DNA of 64,000 bases from Lagopus muta (taxonomy: Eukaryota; Chordata; Aves; Galliformes; Phasianidae). Position numbers and translations under genes: made by a program. Below, in pieces: positions 13,101 to 38,150 of this stretch. The notes under the pieces are model-generated. The model was given only the letters and a program-made list of their open reading frames with translations. It was not told the origin of the DNA and made no database searches. How positions within the stretch are numbered: position 1 is the first letter of the stretch; each line of letters starts with the position of its first letter. The stretch is from NCBI RefSeq assembly GCF_023343835.1, contig NC_064437.1, positions 4,168,001 to 4,232,000 of the forward strand. The letters run 5' to 3'.

Positions 13101-13578
13101 CTAGTGGAGTACTTGAACTTCAGGTAAACTTGGATTTTATTTATTGCAATGCGTTTTTTAAGGGCTCTTCCAACCTAAACCATTCGATGACTCTGATATT
13201 TTCTTCTTCTTCTATATGTGGATATTTGAGATATAGAGGAATGTGATTTAAACTTCCGAAGCCAGGGGAACGCTGATGTGGACAGTATTAAATGTTAAAT
13301 ACGTATTTCTTGGTTTAGTCTGTTATTACAGTCACATGGATTTGCAGTCATGACCTATATAGTTTGGAGATCTTTCACGGCCTTCAGATATGCCATATTA
13401 ATTCATATCTGCTGCAAACACGATCCACTCCCTGTGCATCGCCTTGCCAAAACACATCCCTAAGCTCGCTGCTACAACAGCATTTCTTTGCATGCCCATG
13501 GCTGATTGCTACAAACGAACCTCTTATTGCCAAGGTGCCTGTTGGTATGAAATTTCTTTTTCTGACAGGCAGTACTGA
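1023..13578 (+). CDS. FYB2: FYB2 (ADAP-related adaptor), 3' part, 14 coding exons, 5' incomplete
   Basis: FYB2 is a cytoplasmic adaptor related to FYB1/ADAP, which links T-cell receptor signalling to integrin activation. Exons seen: 1023-1111, 1842-1870, 3064-3095, 3975-4050, 6391-6508, 6611-6651, 6945-7008, 8698-8781, 9209-9237, 9893-9953, 10481-10573, 12146-12227, 12774-12930, 13090-13123, and the terminal exon from 13569 to the stop at 13576-13578. The terminal exon carries only three codons, so the count is 14 plus this one. Phases agree at every junction except 4050 to 6391. Diagnostic features are three acidic tyrosine motifs ([22 protein letters not shown]), lysine-rich helical exons, and a C-terminal helical SH3-like domain (YDKEIRVI ... 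[16 protein letters not shown]) closely resembling the ADAP C-terminal hSH3. FYB1 is the alternative, but position next to PRKAA2 and the short C-terminus favour FYB2. The proline-rich N-terminal half is outside the window. Confidence 0.9.
1842..1870 (+). CDS. FYB2: FYB2 29-nt micro-exon
   Basis: Acceptor TTTTTTAG and donor GTGAGT bracket 29 bases. With the single base carried from the previous exon it gives [10 protein letters not shown] and ends exactly on a codon boundary. Small exons like this are common in FYB1/FYB2. It is too short for standard ORF calling, and the support is splice sites plus phase. Confidence 0.65.
3064..3095 (+). CDS. FYB2: FYB2 32-nt micro-exon
   Basis: A strong acceptor (TTCTTCTTTATTCTAG) and donor GTAATT bracket 32 bases. 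Read in phase 0 it gives [10 protein letters not shown] and leaves two bases. The KNFL core is similar to a mammalian FYB2 segment that I recall but cannot check here. Confidence 0.65.
3975..4050 (+). CDS. FYB2: FYB2 charged exon
   Basis: The acceptor ATTTGCAG precedes 76 bases that complete the split codon and read [15 protein letters not shown], then a Glu/Lys-rich helix-like run to KK, ending on a codon boundary before GTATTC. A second in-frame acceptor six bases downstream (CCCAG at 3980) could remove two residues. The exon ends in phase 0, while the next recognised exon (6391) needs one incoming base, so an exon between them is missing from this annotation. Confidence 0.7.
4051..6390 (+). 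other. FYB2: FYB2 intronic stretch with a probable unseen exon and a CR1 copy
   Basis: The flanking exons do not join in frame, so at least one small exon with length 1 mod 3 should lie here, or the annotated boundary is different. The best splice-like candidate ends at a GTGAGT donor at 4532, but it has no polypyrimidine tract and the wrong phase. The only other content recognised is the CR1 fragment at about 5099-5297. Confidence 0.45.
5099..5297 (+). mobile_element. CR1 LINE fragment, 3' end, + orientation
   Basis: The order of segments is the CR1 3' region: GGCAGCCCAGGGAGGTGG, then GGAGGTGTTCAAGGA, then TTGGACTGGATGATCTTG and TCTTTTCCAACCTTGG, followed by a degenerate GTTTCTGTGATTCTG tail. 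It is 5' truncated, as most CR1 copies are. Confidence 0.9.
6391..6508 (+). CDS. FYB2: FYB2 exon with first tyrosine motif EDVYDDVEG
   Basis: Acceptor CATCTGCAG and donor GTGAGT. It needs one incoming base (intron phase 1) and leaves two. It reads [16 protein letters not shown] and on to [15 protein letters not shown]. The YDDV core is the type of phosphotyrosine site that in ADAP recruits the SLP-76 SH2 domain, so a similar role is inferred here. Confidence 0.8.
6611..6651 (+). CDS. FYB2: FYB2 serine-rich small exon
   Basis: Follows CAAGCAG and ends at a GTAAGT donor. With two incoming bases it reads [14 protein letters not shown] and leaves one base. An in-frame alternative acceptor three bases upstream (CTTCAAG) would add one serine. 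It is a NAGNAG-like tandem acceptor, so both forms may be made. Confidence 0.7.
6945..7008 (+). CDS. FYB2: FYB2 exon with second tyrosine motif ETYEDVE
   Basis: Acceptor TTTCAG and donor GTAAGT. One incoming base and two outgoing, the same phase class as the other two tyrosine-motif exons. It reads [20 protein letters not shown]. Two acidic tyrosines are potential kinase/SH2 sites. Confidence 0.82.
7009..8697 (+). other. FYB2: FYB2 intron, no other feature
   Basis: 1.7 kb between two well-supported exons. I see no CR1 tail or further exon. A ten-base G run lies near 7891, and long unrelated open frames on the minus strand (7944-8381) have no family resemblance. Confidence 0.6.
8698..8781 (+). 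CDS. FYB2: FYB2 lysine-rich helical exon
   Basis: Acceptor TTTTGGACAG and donor GTAAGC. Two bases in, two out. It reads [19 protein letters not shown], then NTRFKENL. The [11 protein letters not shown] core is the type of basic amphipathic helix that precedes hSH3 modules in ADAP. Confidence 0.85.
9209..9237 (+). CDS. FYB2: FYB2 29-nt micro-exon
   Basis: Acceptor ATCTTCAG and donor GTAAGC. Two incoming bases plus 29 give [10 protein letters not shown] and leave one base, which completes GCA at the exon starting at 9893. Phase agreement on both sides is the main support. Confidence 0.7.
9893..9953 (+). CDS. FYB2: FYB2 exon with third tyrosine motif DMVYDDAE
   Basis: The acceptor GGGTGCCAG (or CAGCAG three bases on, also in frame) and donor GTGAGG bracket an exon reading [20 protein letters not shown]. 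One base in, two out, matching the phase of the two earlier tyrosine exons. The YDDA core differs from YDDV at +3. Confidence 0.82.
10481..10573 (+). CDS. FYB2: FYB2 basic exon
   Basis: A long pyrimidine tract (TTTTCCCTCCCTCCTCTCAG) and donor GTCTTT. Two bases in, two out. It reads [19 protein letters not shown], then [11 protein letters not shown]. It occupies the same phase class and position after a tyrosine exon as the exon at 8698. Confidence 0.8.
10574..12145 (+). other. FYB2: FYB2 intron
   Basis: 1.6 kb intron between well-phased exons. No mobile element or additional exon was recognised. Confidence 0.6.
12146..12227 (+). CDS. FYB2: FYB2 helix exon preceding the hSH3 domain
   Basis: Acceptor CTCTTGGTGCAG and donor GTACGT. 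Two bases in, ends on a codon boundary. It reads [19 protein letters not shown] and on to KIFRETFL. This corresponds to the ADAP helix that packs on the SH3-like barrel just upstream of its YDGEIRV strand. Confidence 0.87.
12388..12719 (-). mobile_element. CR1 LINE fragment, - orientation
   Basis: On the plus strand it starts TAGAACCATAGAATGGTTTG and runs through AAGGACCCTTAGAGG and CAGCCTGGGCTTGAGTGTCTC-type segments to CCCCTTGTTCGATCACAACA, the reverse complement of a CR1 3' region. It ends about 55 bases before the FYB2 exon at 12774. Confidence 0.9.
12774..12930 (+). CDS. FYB2: FYB2 hSH3 domain exon, first part
   Basis: Acceptor TTCTCTGCCTACAG and donor GTAAGT. Starts on a codon boundary, 52 codons plus one base. 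Key residues are YDKEIRVI at the start, [17 protein letters not shown] in the middle and ICRNSEGR at the end, matching the strand order of the ADAP C-terminal helical SH3 fold. The fold in ADAP binds lipids and partners rather than classic PxxP ligands; the same is inferred here. Confidence 0.92.
13090..13123 (+). CDS. FYB2: FYB2 hSH3 domain exon, second part
   Basis: Acceptor CCCTTTTCTCAG and donor GTAAAC. One base in, two out. Reads [11 protein letters not shown], the last strands of the SH3-like barrel (YGYVL is shared with ADAP). Confidence 0.9.
13158..13197 (+). mobile_element. Short CR1 tail, + orientation
   Basis: GGGCTCTTCCAACCTAAACC followed by ATTCGATGACTCTG is a diverged CR1 3' terminus of about 40 bases in the last FYB2 intron. 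Confidence 0.6.
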
Positions 13579-13680
13579 CGGCCCCGGAGCATCCCCAAAG
13601 TGCTGTTTCGAGCCTGGGAGAGCCCATGTTTGTCAATGTGGGGAGCTGATGCCTATGTAAATAAAGCTTTATTTTTTACA
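13569..13680 (+). CDS. FYB2: FYB2 terminal exon: stop and short 3' UTR
   Basis: Acceptor TTTTTCTGACAG, two incoming bases, then three codons (R-Q-Y) and TGA at 13576-13578. About 100 bases of 3' UTR follow to the AATAAA at 13660-13665. The protein therefore ends immediately after the hSH3 domain and lacks the YDDI-type tail of ADAP. Confidence 0.82.
13660..13665 (+). terminator. FYB2 poly(A) signal
   Basis: AATAAA lies 82 bases after the FYB2 stop, followed by a TGTGG segment and a long T-rich run from 13709, as expected of a cleavage site with downstream U/GU-rich elements. Confidence 0.8.
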
Positions 13681-13708
13681 CTTTCTGTGGTAAGCATGCA
13701 AGAGACAC

Positions 13709-13770
13709 TTTCTTTTTTTCTTTTTTTCTTTTTTTTTGTTTTTTTTTTGTTTTGTTTTGTTTTGTTTTTG
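13709..13770 (+). repeat. T-rich/TTTTG low-complexity run
   Basis: About 60 bases of T interrupted by C and then by regular G (TTTTG repeats), just downstream of the FYB2 poly(A) signal. Confidence 0.85.
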
Positions 13771-14114
13771 GCCTATTTTGAACGTTTTCTCTGATTTTTC
13801 TCAACATCAGTTACTTCTAGGGTTACTCTCTTTCTACCTCCCTGTTTACCTCTGGAATGGCTACGAAATTTGCATGAGGGGTCTTATGCAGTTTAGTTGC
13901 TCCATGTCCATCTTTTAGTGTCCTTTTTTAAGTGCTGGAATTACATGGTTTCCAATCACACAACATTGAGTTTCCTTTCATCTTGAAAGCATTGGGGCAA
14001 CAGGTATTTATTACATTCTTGATGTATGAAGTACATAAAATAGTGGAAAAGTTGGCTAGTTCCTTTCCAAAATAAAAAAAAAAAAAGGGGGAGGGGGGAA
14101 AGAAATTAAAAAGT

Positions 14115-14147
14115 AAATAAAGCCTTCAGTAGAAATGTGCTTTATTT
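14115..14147. terminator. Inverted-repeat double poly(A) signal between convergent genes
   Basis: AAATAAAGC at 14115-14123 and its exact reverse complement GCTTTATTT at 14139-14147 are separated by 15 bases. Each arm supplies AATAAA on one strand (plus 14116-14121, minus 14146-14141). The plus copy could be a distal FYB2 signal and the minus copy the distal signal of PRKAA2. Use of either signal is inferred. Confidence 0.5.
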
Positions 14148-16829
14148 TTGCAAGCTAACATAGGCATCCAGGCCGTGTGAAGGCTGCCTTCTGGCTTCCC
14201 CACTGCACAGCAGCAGGTATGCACCCAACAGTTGTCCCTGTGTTCGGAATGCTGAGTGCTTGTTTTCAGAAAAAGGCTCCTAAAAGTAGGAGGAGAAATA
14301 TAAACTGCCAATGGCTTCTCCTCGGCGTACCCAGTGAATGCCTTTTCAAAAGAAGAAAGGAAAAAAAAAAAAAATATAAAGTGAACTCTGAGTTTGTTTT
14401 CCAGTAAGGTTTTTACGTGGCTTTTGGCAGAAAGGGACATGAACATAGTTGTGCTATGCAGCCCCTCCCCAGCCCCCTATCGGTGCGCTCATAAATAACC
14501 CTGAAAATGTAGGTGGCTTAATTAGAAATTATTAAATGTTCCAGGCTTAAGAAAACATGGCAAAATAAAAACGCTGTTTGCCGCATGGCCATTTCAAAGC
14601 TGGCATCGAAGGCATCAGGAAAACAGAGCAAATATTTAACATTTACTTTCAAGTCTATACAGGCATTCTTATTTATTTTACCATGTGGTTACTATTAAGT
14701 GTATTGGCCTCCATCCATCCTTGAGAGAGAAAAAAAAAAAAGAAATAAAACAACCCCCTTCAAACATGCACAGCTTTGCACACTTGCCAGCCTAAATATT
14801 TAGATTTCTCCAGGGGAGATGGAGAGCTGGGGGGCTGAGGGGTGTGCTTGGCCACGGAGCTGCTGGGGATGTGTGTCCTTCTTCCCCAACCTCCCAGGGC
14901 CCTGTCCTGATAGTAACCAAGTAGATGTTAGCTCCCTGGGGGGCTCTCCTCCATGATCATGTTTAGAGCTGATCCCCTTGGGAAAACTCCTGATTGCTTT
15001 TTCGCCCTCATCTCCCCATCCAATGCTACCTCTGTAAATGATGCTGCATGTGCTGCAAGTCTCTTCCCTCGTGGTGAAGCACAAACATTTGCATTGGTGT
15101 TGGCTGCAGCCAGCAGTTTGCTTGTCACAAGGAAGCCTTGCAATGCACTCATGCTGTTTTTCTTCATGGATGGATTCCAGCACACGTACGGAGAGAAATC
15201 ACTTGATATGGGTTGACTTAAGACAATACCAAACGCTTTGCAGTCAGCAATTTGGATTAGATTTCCTTGATTAAACCACAGATTGGATATACTTAGGTCA
15301 AGATGCTGTTTAGGAAATTGAAGTCTTCCTTTTTTTTTTTTTTTTTTAATAGCCTTGCTAATCTATCCTCAACAAATCGAAACTTAAAGTAATTTGCGTG
15401 TGCAATGTAAACCCTGCTCCTCAACATCCCTTCTCAAAATGAAAATCACCATGCTAACATTTCCAATTTGCTCAATCCAAGGGAGAACTGGAATTTCATC
15501 AAGCTGGTTGTAGCAAAAAATTGTGATTAGAGAAGTGTGCAGATAGGGATGATGCTGGAATGCTTGCTGCAGCTTTGTGCTTTAATGGGATTTGCATCCC
15601 TTTGCATCACAGGCATACATGAACAAGCCCTAAATCATCTTCCAAGTTCTTTTTTTTCTATAATGAAGGATTATTTTTGCAAAACATCTTTAAAATATTT
15701 CAGTGCTATGTAGTCAGGTCCATCAGCTCCACTGGATGCATGCTAAAACTGAAGAAACCTTTGGGCCTGGCTCAGGATGTGTATTCTGGCTCAGAGAAGC
15801 TGCTTTTGTTACGCTTGTATGTATTTTAACTCTCTTTCCTGTCCTTTTGTCCAGCTCCATTAGTTGAAAGAATTGAGTACTTTTGTCTTTTTTTTATCTC
15901 TGAGTTTATTAAAGTGCAAATGTCAACCACAGAGACAGCTATCACATGCAGTGTAGTACACTGAGAACCACTTTCCACACCATCAAGAGAAGGTAAAAGG
16001 CTTCTTTGTGATTATCTAACGCACAGTTACTTGTACAAAGGACAAAACTGAACCCAGGCTCTGTGCCCTTCCACCATGGCTATAGCTAGACATAAGTGTC
16101 AATTTCAATGACTTGATCAACAACACTTTCCCTATCAGCTGAGAAAGTGCTGAGAAAGATGGAGGAGTCATAGACTTTAGTATTTTTCTGAGCTTCATAT
16201 CAGTGATATGTCTGAAGAGACGTCGCTGCTCGGAGCTTTTACAGTTCAGTATCTTAACAGAAGAAAAATCATAAATGCTCTTTGTAGTACAAACAACCTA
16301 AACATTGCAACGGGCCAATCTGGTTCCTATCCTGTGGAGGTGAGGACTGTCTGCCCTTGACTGCTGGGATGTGGCACTACAGTCATCCTAGGATTCAGTT
16401 TTGCTTTGAGCTCAAAAAAAACCAAACCACAAATGCACTGAGGTACAAAATGCATGAATAGAACGTGATACAAAATACATAAACATGCTTTCAGCAACAA
16501 GAATATATATTACCATGTCTACAGTGCCTACTTCACAGCTTAGTGAGATGAGGATAAATATCTCAAATTAAAAAGGTGCAGAGATGAATCTTACAAATTA
16601 ACTCTGATTTTGTCTTTAAATTAAGGCAGCTTCAGCAGCAATTTCAAGGCTTTTGTTGGAAACAGACTGCTTTTGTAACTTTATTTGTGCTTTGCAGCCA
16701 GAGCTCTGGTGGACTGCCCAGTTCTCCTGATTCTCAAATCTAGCAAAGACACGAGCATTGTGTGCACGCAGCATCAGTTCTGCTGCAAAAGTCAGCATTT
16801 GGTCGAATTCTGAAAACAGTTCATCTTTC

Positions 16830-17166
16830 AGGCATGGAAGAGAGGAGAAGCTCTGAATATAGCTCTCTACAGCTCCCTGAAAGGAAGCTGTGGCAGGGTG
16901 GAGGTCAACCTCTTCACCTGCATAATGATAGGATGAGAGGGAATGGCCTCAAGTTACACCAAGGGAGGTTCAGATTGGATATTAGGAGATATTTCTTCTC
17001 TACTCAGGTACTGGAATGGGCTGCACAGAGAGGTGGTTGAGTCACCACCCCTGGAGGTGTTCAGGAAATTTCTAGATGTTGTATTAAGAGACATGGTTTA
17101 GTGGGAATATTGGTGGTAGTTGAAGGACTGGATGACCTTGGAGGTCCAACCTTGGTGATTCCATGA
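16830..17166 (+). mobile_element. CR1 LINE fragment, + orientation, about 340 bp
   Basis: Contains the typical CR1 succession: GAGAGGGAATGGCCTCAAGT, GGGAGGTTCAGATTGGATAT, TACTGGAATGGGCTGCAC, GGTGTTCAGGAA, then GGACTGGATGACCTTGGAGG and TTGGTGATTCCATGA. It lies in the presumed PRKAA2 3' UTR, antisense to that gene. Confidence 0.93.
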
Positions 17167-18344
17167 ACCACTAAACACAAGTCTGAGAGATGGACTGAAA
17201 ATTCAGAATTACAGGAGGTTGTTTCCATTTTGTAAATAAAAGATGAAGAGAAATTCATGCAAGAAGGGCTCAGAAAGCCAAAGGAAAGCATGAAGTGGAG
17301 AGCCCATGCCAAAGTAGGCCCCGAAGAAAGGTGACCATAACAGCTACACAAAAAATGGATCCTAAGACATTCCAGCAAAAACACTACAGAAGCTGGAGCA
17401 GGGATTTGTATGGCTCATTGGAAGAGGACTGATGGGAGATTCTTTTTCTCCCCTTCCTGTGAACCACTAAAAGGGTGAAGCTAAAAACTGCACAGCAAAT
17501 GGTACTTCAAGTATTTAGGCACACAGCCTTCAGGTCTCACCAGTATGACTCTGTGAGCTGTGGGGTTCGTGCACCATGGGAACCTGCATCTTCCAGGAGC
17601 CCTAAAGGGAAGGCACGAGTTCATGTCCTGTGCTGGAGTCTCTTCCTTCTACATGGATGCACAAAAGATGACTGATGATAAGGAGCAGCAAAATGAAAGG
17701 GAGTAGACAGAACAGTTATTTTGTTCGAACTTCATCTAGTCTGATATGAATTGGCATTATAATCACACCAAAAAAAAGTACATACCACAGTTACAAACCA
17801 GTTGCTTCATTTTTTGTACAACTCACATCCCACATCCCTGTGCTTGGATGCACGATCAGGACACACATACTGACTCTGCATTTCAGACCTATGAAAGAAG
17901 AAAACTCCCTCTGCCTCTGCCTGCACAGCCCCTGGAAGCCAAACAGCCCCGCATTTCTAGCACATAAATATGTTTGCCAACAGTACAATACAAGCCATTT
18001 CTGAATTAACCCATCCAGAAGCTGGAGGTTAATGCTGAACTCTATCCTTTGCATTTTGTCACTCGCTTAGTTTTGCTGAAGCATTGTTGGGATGAATCTG
18101 TGGCTTGCAAAGCACAGCTGTCAGTGGTTCGTGAGGAATTGCACTTGGAAGAATTCAAGTTTGTTTAGTTCCAATATATCTCGTACACCCTGGCTTTTCC
18201 TGGTGGTTGTGCATGTACCAGTAACTCAAAAAAAAAAGAAAAAAAAAAGACCACAGTGTAACAGTGTACAAATGAGACTTTTACTCCAAAAAGCATAATT
18301 GGAGGTCGATAGCTTCGTAGCAGCTGAGAACCAGAAAACAGCCT

Positions 18345-18380
18345 ATGCCAAGATTAAAAATAAAAATAAAAATAAAAACA
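18345..18380. repeat. AAAAAT microsatellite
   Basis: Four consecutive AAAAAT-type units within the presumed PRKAA2 3' UTR. Confidence 0.8.
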
Positions 18381-18611
18381 GTGAAACTTCTCCAAATATC
18401 TCCAAAGTTGGAGTGTACATGGGTAAGGCTGTTTAATGGACAGCTTTATCTGAGTTGTTCACCAAGGAGGTCCTGGGCAGGAGCACCTAGTGACCACCTG
18501 GCATGGCTTGACTCAAGGCTGCAGTGCCTTTGGTGGTATTTGTCTGGAATCCCAAGACATTCTTGTTGCCTTGGCAGGATGGGTTGTGCAAATCCATATA
18601 TTAGTTAGTGT

Positions 18612-18765
18612 TTGTAAGGGTCTGAGAAGACCCATTTCTTGTGTTCAAGAAACGTTTAGATGTTGTACTGAGGGACATGGTTTAGTGAGGAAATACAGGG
18701 GGTAGATAGATGGTTGGACTAGATGATCTCACAGATCTTTTTCAACCATGGTGATTCTATGATTC
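18612..18765 (+). mobile_element. CR1 LINE fragment, + orientation
   Basis: Contains TTCAAGAAACGTTTAGATG, GAGGGACATGGTTTAGTG, GGTTGGACTAGATGATCTC and a terminal GGTGATTCTATGATTCTA, the intact CR1 3' end. Confidence 0.92.
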
Positions 18766-21026
18766 TAAAACTCCAAGTGCCCCAAGGTTTTACCCCCCAC
18801 TCAGAAATCCCACCTGCCTCCAGGGGGCAAATATTCCTTCCTGGGGGATGTGCTGCTGTTGAACATCACTTAGTCCTGCTGGGGAGGACAAAGGTAATTT
18901 TAAGGCAAGACATCCTTACATGCTCCACACAAATACATTATCAGCAGAGCCACACTTGTTACCAGGACAAGCACCTTGGCAAGATGCTAAATTATGAGTG
19001 ATGACTTAAACAACCTTTTATATTCAAATATGTTTCACAGCAGGGGTACTTCCAAATTTCTGACTGCTTTCCTGGCCACTTGGCTACACCTCTCCTGCTC
19101 CTTTCCAAAGGGGCTGATCTCCAGCACCCAAAGCATCCCATCCTGCTTGCCTGGCTGGGATGACATCACAGTGCTGATCTGAAAGCTGCTAAGGAGCTGG
19201 ACACTGCTCAGATTTGGTTCTTTTGTATGCAAGAGTCTGGATTCTCCATTCTTGCTCCTACTAGAGCACAGGAGATGCACACTGCCTGATGCCTACCAGG
19301 TACACTACCAAAGCTGTCCTCCACCCAATCGTATTTATTTCATAACGATAATATAATAAAAACCCATTACAAAACCTAGGATAAATACAAAGTTTTCCAG
19401 TGTTTCCTTTAAAAACGAGACTGTTCTGCTGTTTGTAATCCAAACACTGCTGTGTTGGATTCTGCATACAAGAACTCAACAGCAAAACTGATGCTTTTTT
19501 GGCAGATTTCTACTTTGTGCGGCTTCTGAAAAAACTGAAGCTGGAAATATACACCAGTGAGAATCAAAATGTCATCTGTAACAAAAGTAAGGCAATTTTG
19601 TGTTCTTAAAAAAAGGGGACTTCACACTGAAAATGTCCACTTATCTGCCAGTAGATGGCAAAAATATCCCGTAGTTGTCTTCAGTACCTAAGACAATTAG
19701 TACAAAAGGTTTAATGTGTCATTCTCCTCCTTGCTGCTCATAGAAACTTTCAGAAAGTATAAATTAAAGTGCAACTGTACAAAAAAAACAATCCTTAGCA
19801 AAAATCTTCTAGGGACATAAAAATTATCAAAACGATGGGTTCAGGGTTGTTTTTAAAGTTGAACGACTGCATACCTGGGACCAGCAACGTTGCTAACGTT
19901 CTCCTTTGTTTTGTTTCTTAAAGCAAAACCAAAAAAGGAAGAAAATAACCCTCCCAGGACTTTTTGGCAAAGTGTTCATAAAGCGTTTGTTCCTTGACTG
20001 ATTAGACTAAGTTCCTTTGCAATCAAATGGAATTAAATACCGTAGCAAAGCCAAGCAGATGCCAATGCTGTCCATTAGATTAAGCCTATGCAATGAGAAG
20101 TAATCATTCTTTTAAACAAAGGAATTGTCACACATGCACTAGAGTTTACCCTCGAATAACAAGAATTTTAACCTGAAAAATCCTCACAGTTTGTTTTAAA
20201 ATATAAAACCCTATCCTTCGGACAGCCAGTAGCAAAGAAACAGTGAAATGCTTGCGATATCTCTGCCTTCTTCATGTCACAGCAAGGTCCCAATCTGTTC
20301 TGCATCAGGACAGCAGGATCCTTGGCAGGTGAAGGCAGGCAGTTTTGGCAGAGATTTTGGGGTGGTGACATGGGCAAAATCTTCCTATGGGAAATGTGAG
20401 AGCTAAGTGCACCGAAGCCATGATGCAAAGCTGGATCTGGGGGACTCAGCAGCATCCTGCCCCATGTCTGCAATGGGAGCTTTGCACATGCCACCCCTCA
20501 CCCTTCTTTAGTAGGGGAAAAAGAACAGAGGGTGGGATGGTACTTGCAGCAGCTGCTTGTTTTAGGGTGAAAGCATTGCCAGAGGCTCCAGGAAGCCCTG
20601 TCCTCCCCCTGCTTGGGGCTGTATGGGAGGTACAACCTGAATCAATGTGTGCTGGGGAAAGAAATGCTTGCCCAAGGCTCTGTGAATTCAGGATCAACCA
20701 GGAGGGAGTTCTCTACCAAAAGTCAATGATATGTTTGCTACTTTACAGCCCTGCCCATGTATCCCATTGGGTTCAGGATAAAAAAGCTCATATATATTTC
20801 ACTCTGGTCTAACGAGTGAAACGAAGTCATTCCTGATTTCCTCAATGCCTCGTTTGAGGGGCTGTGTCCTTTGAGTGCACTTGGGATCTTCTAACAGAGG
20901 AACTGGTTCTGCGCTGCAGGCTGTGGAGTGGTGAGGAGAAGGAAGGAAGCAGAAGAACAACACAACGGCCACATTGGAGCTGGTCCTCACAGTGCAATGC
21001 CATGTGCTGGGAGTCCGGCGCCTGGC

Positions 21027-38150
<17,124 letters not shown>

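Larger units (their letters stand above)
14120..21026 (-). other. PRKAA2: Inferred long 3' UTR of PRKAA2
   Basis: No protein-coding exon is recognisable between the PRKAA2 stop and the minus-strand AATAAA at 14141-14146. Mammalian PRKAA2 mRNAs have a 3' UTR of several kilobases, so most of this 6.9 kb is probably 3' UTR. It is AT-rich with many ATTTA-like and TGTA elements. Other minus-strand AATAAA candidates lie at about 14672, 16680 and 19327, so shorter isoforms are possible. It contains plus-oriented CR1 copies at 16830 and 18612. Exact ends are not determinable by eye. Confidence 0.55.
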
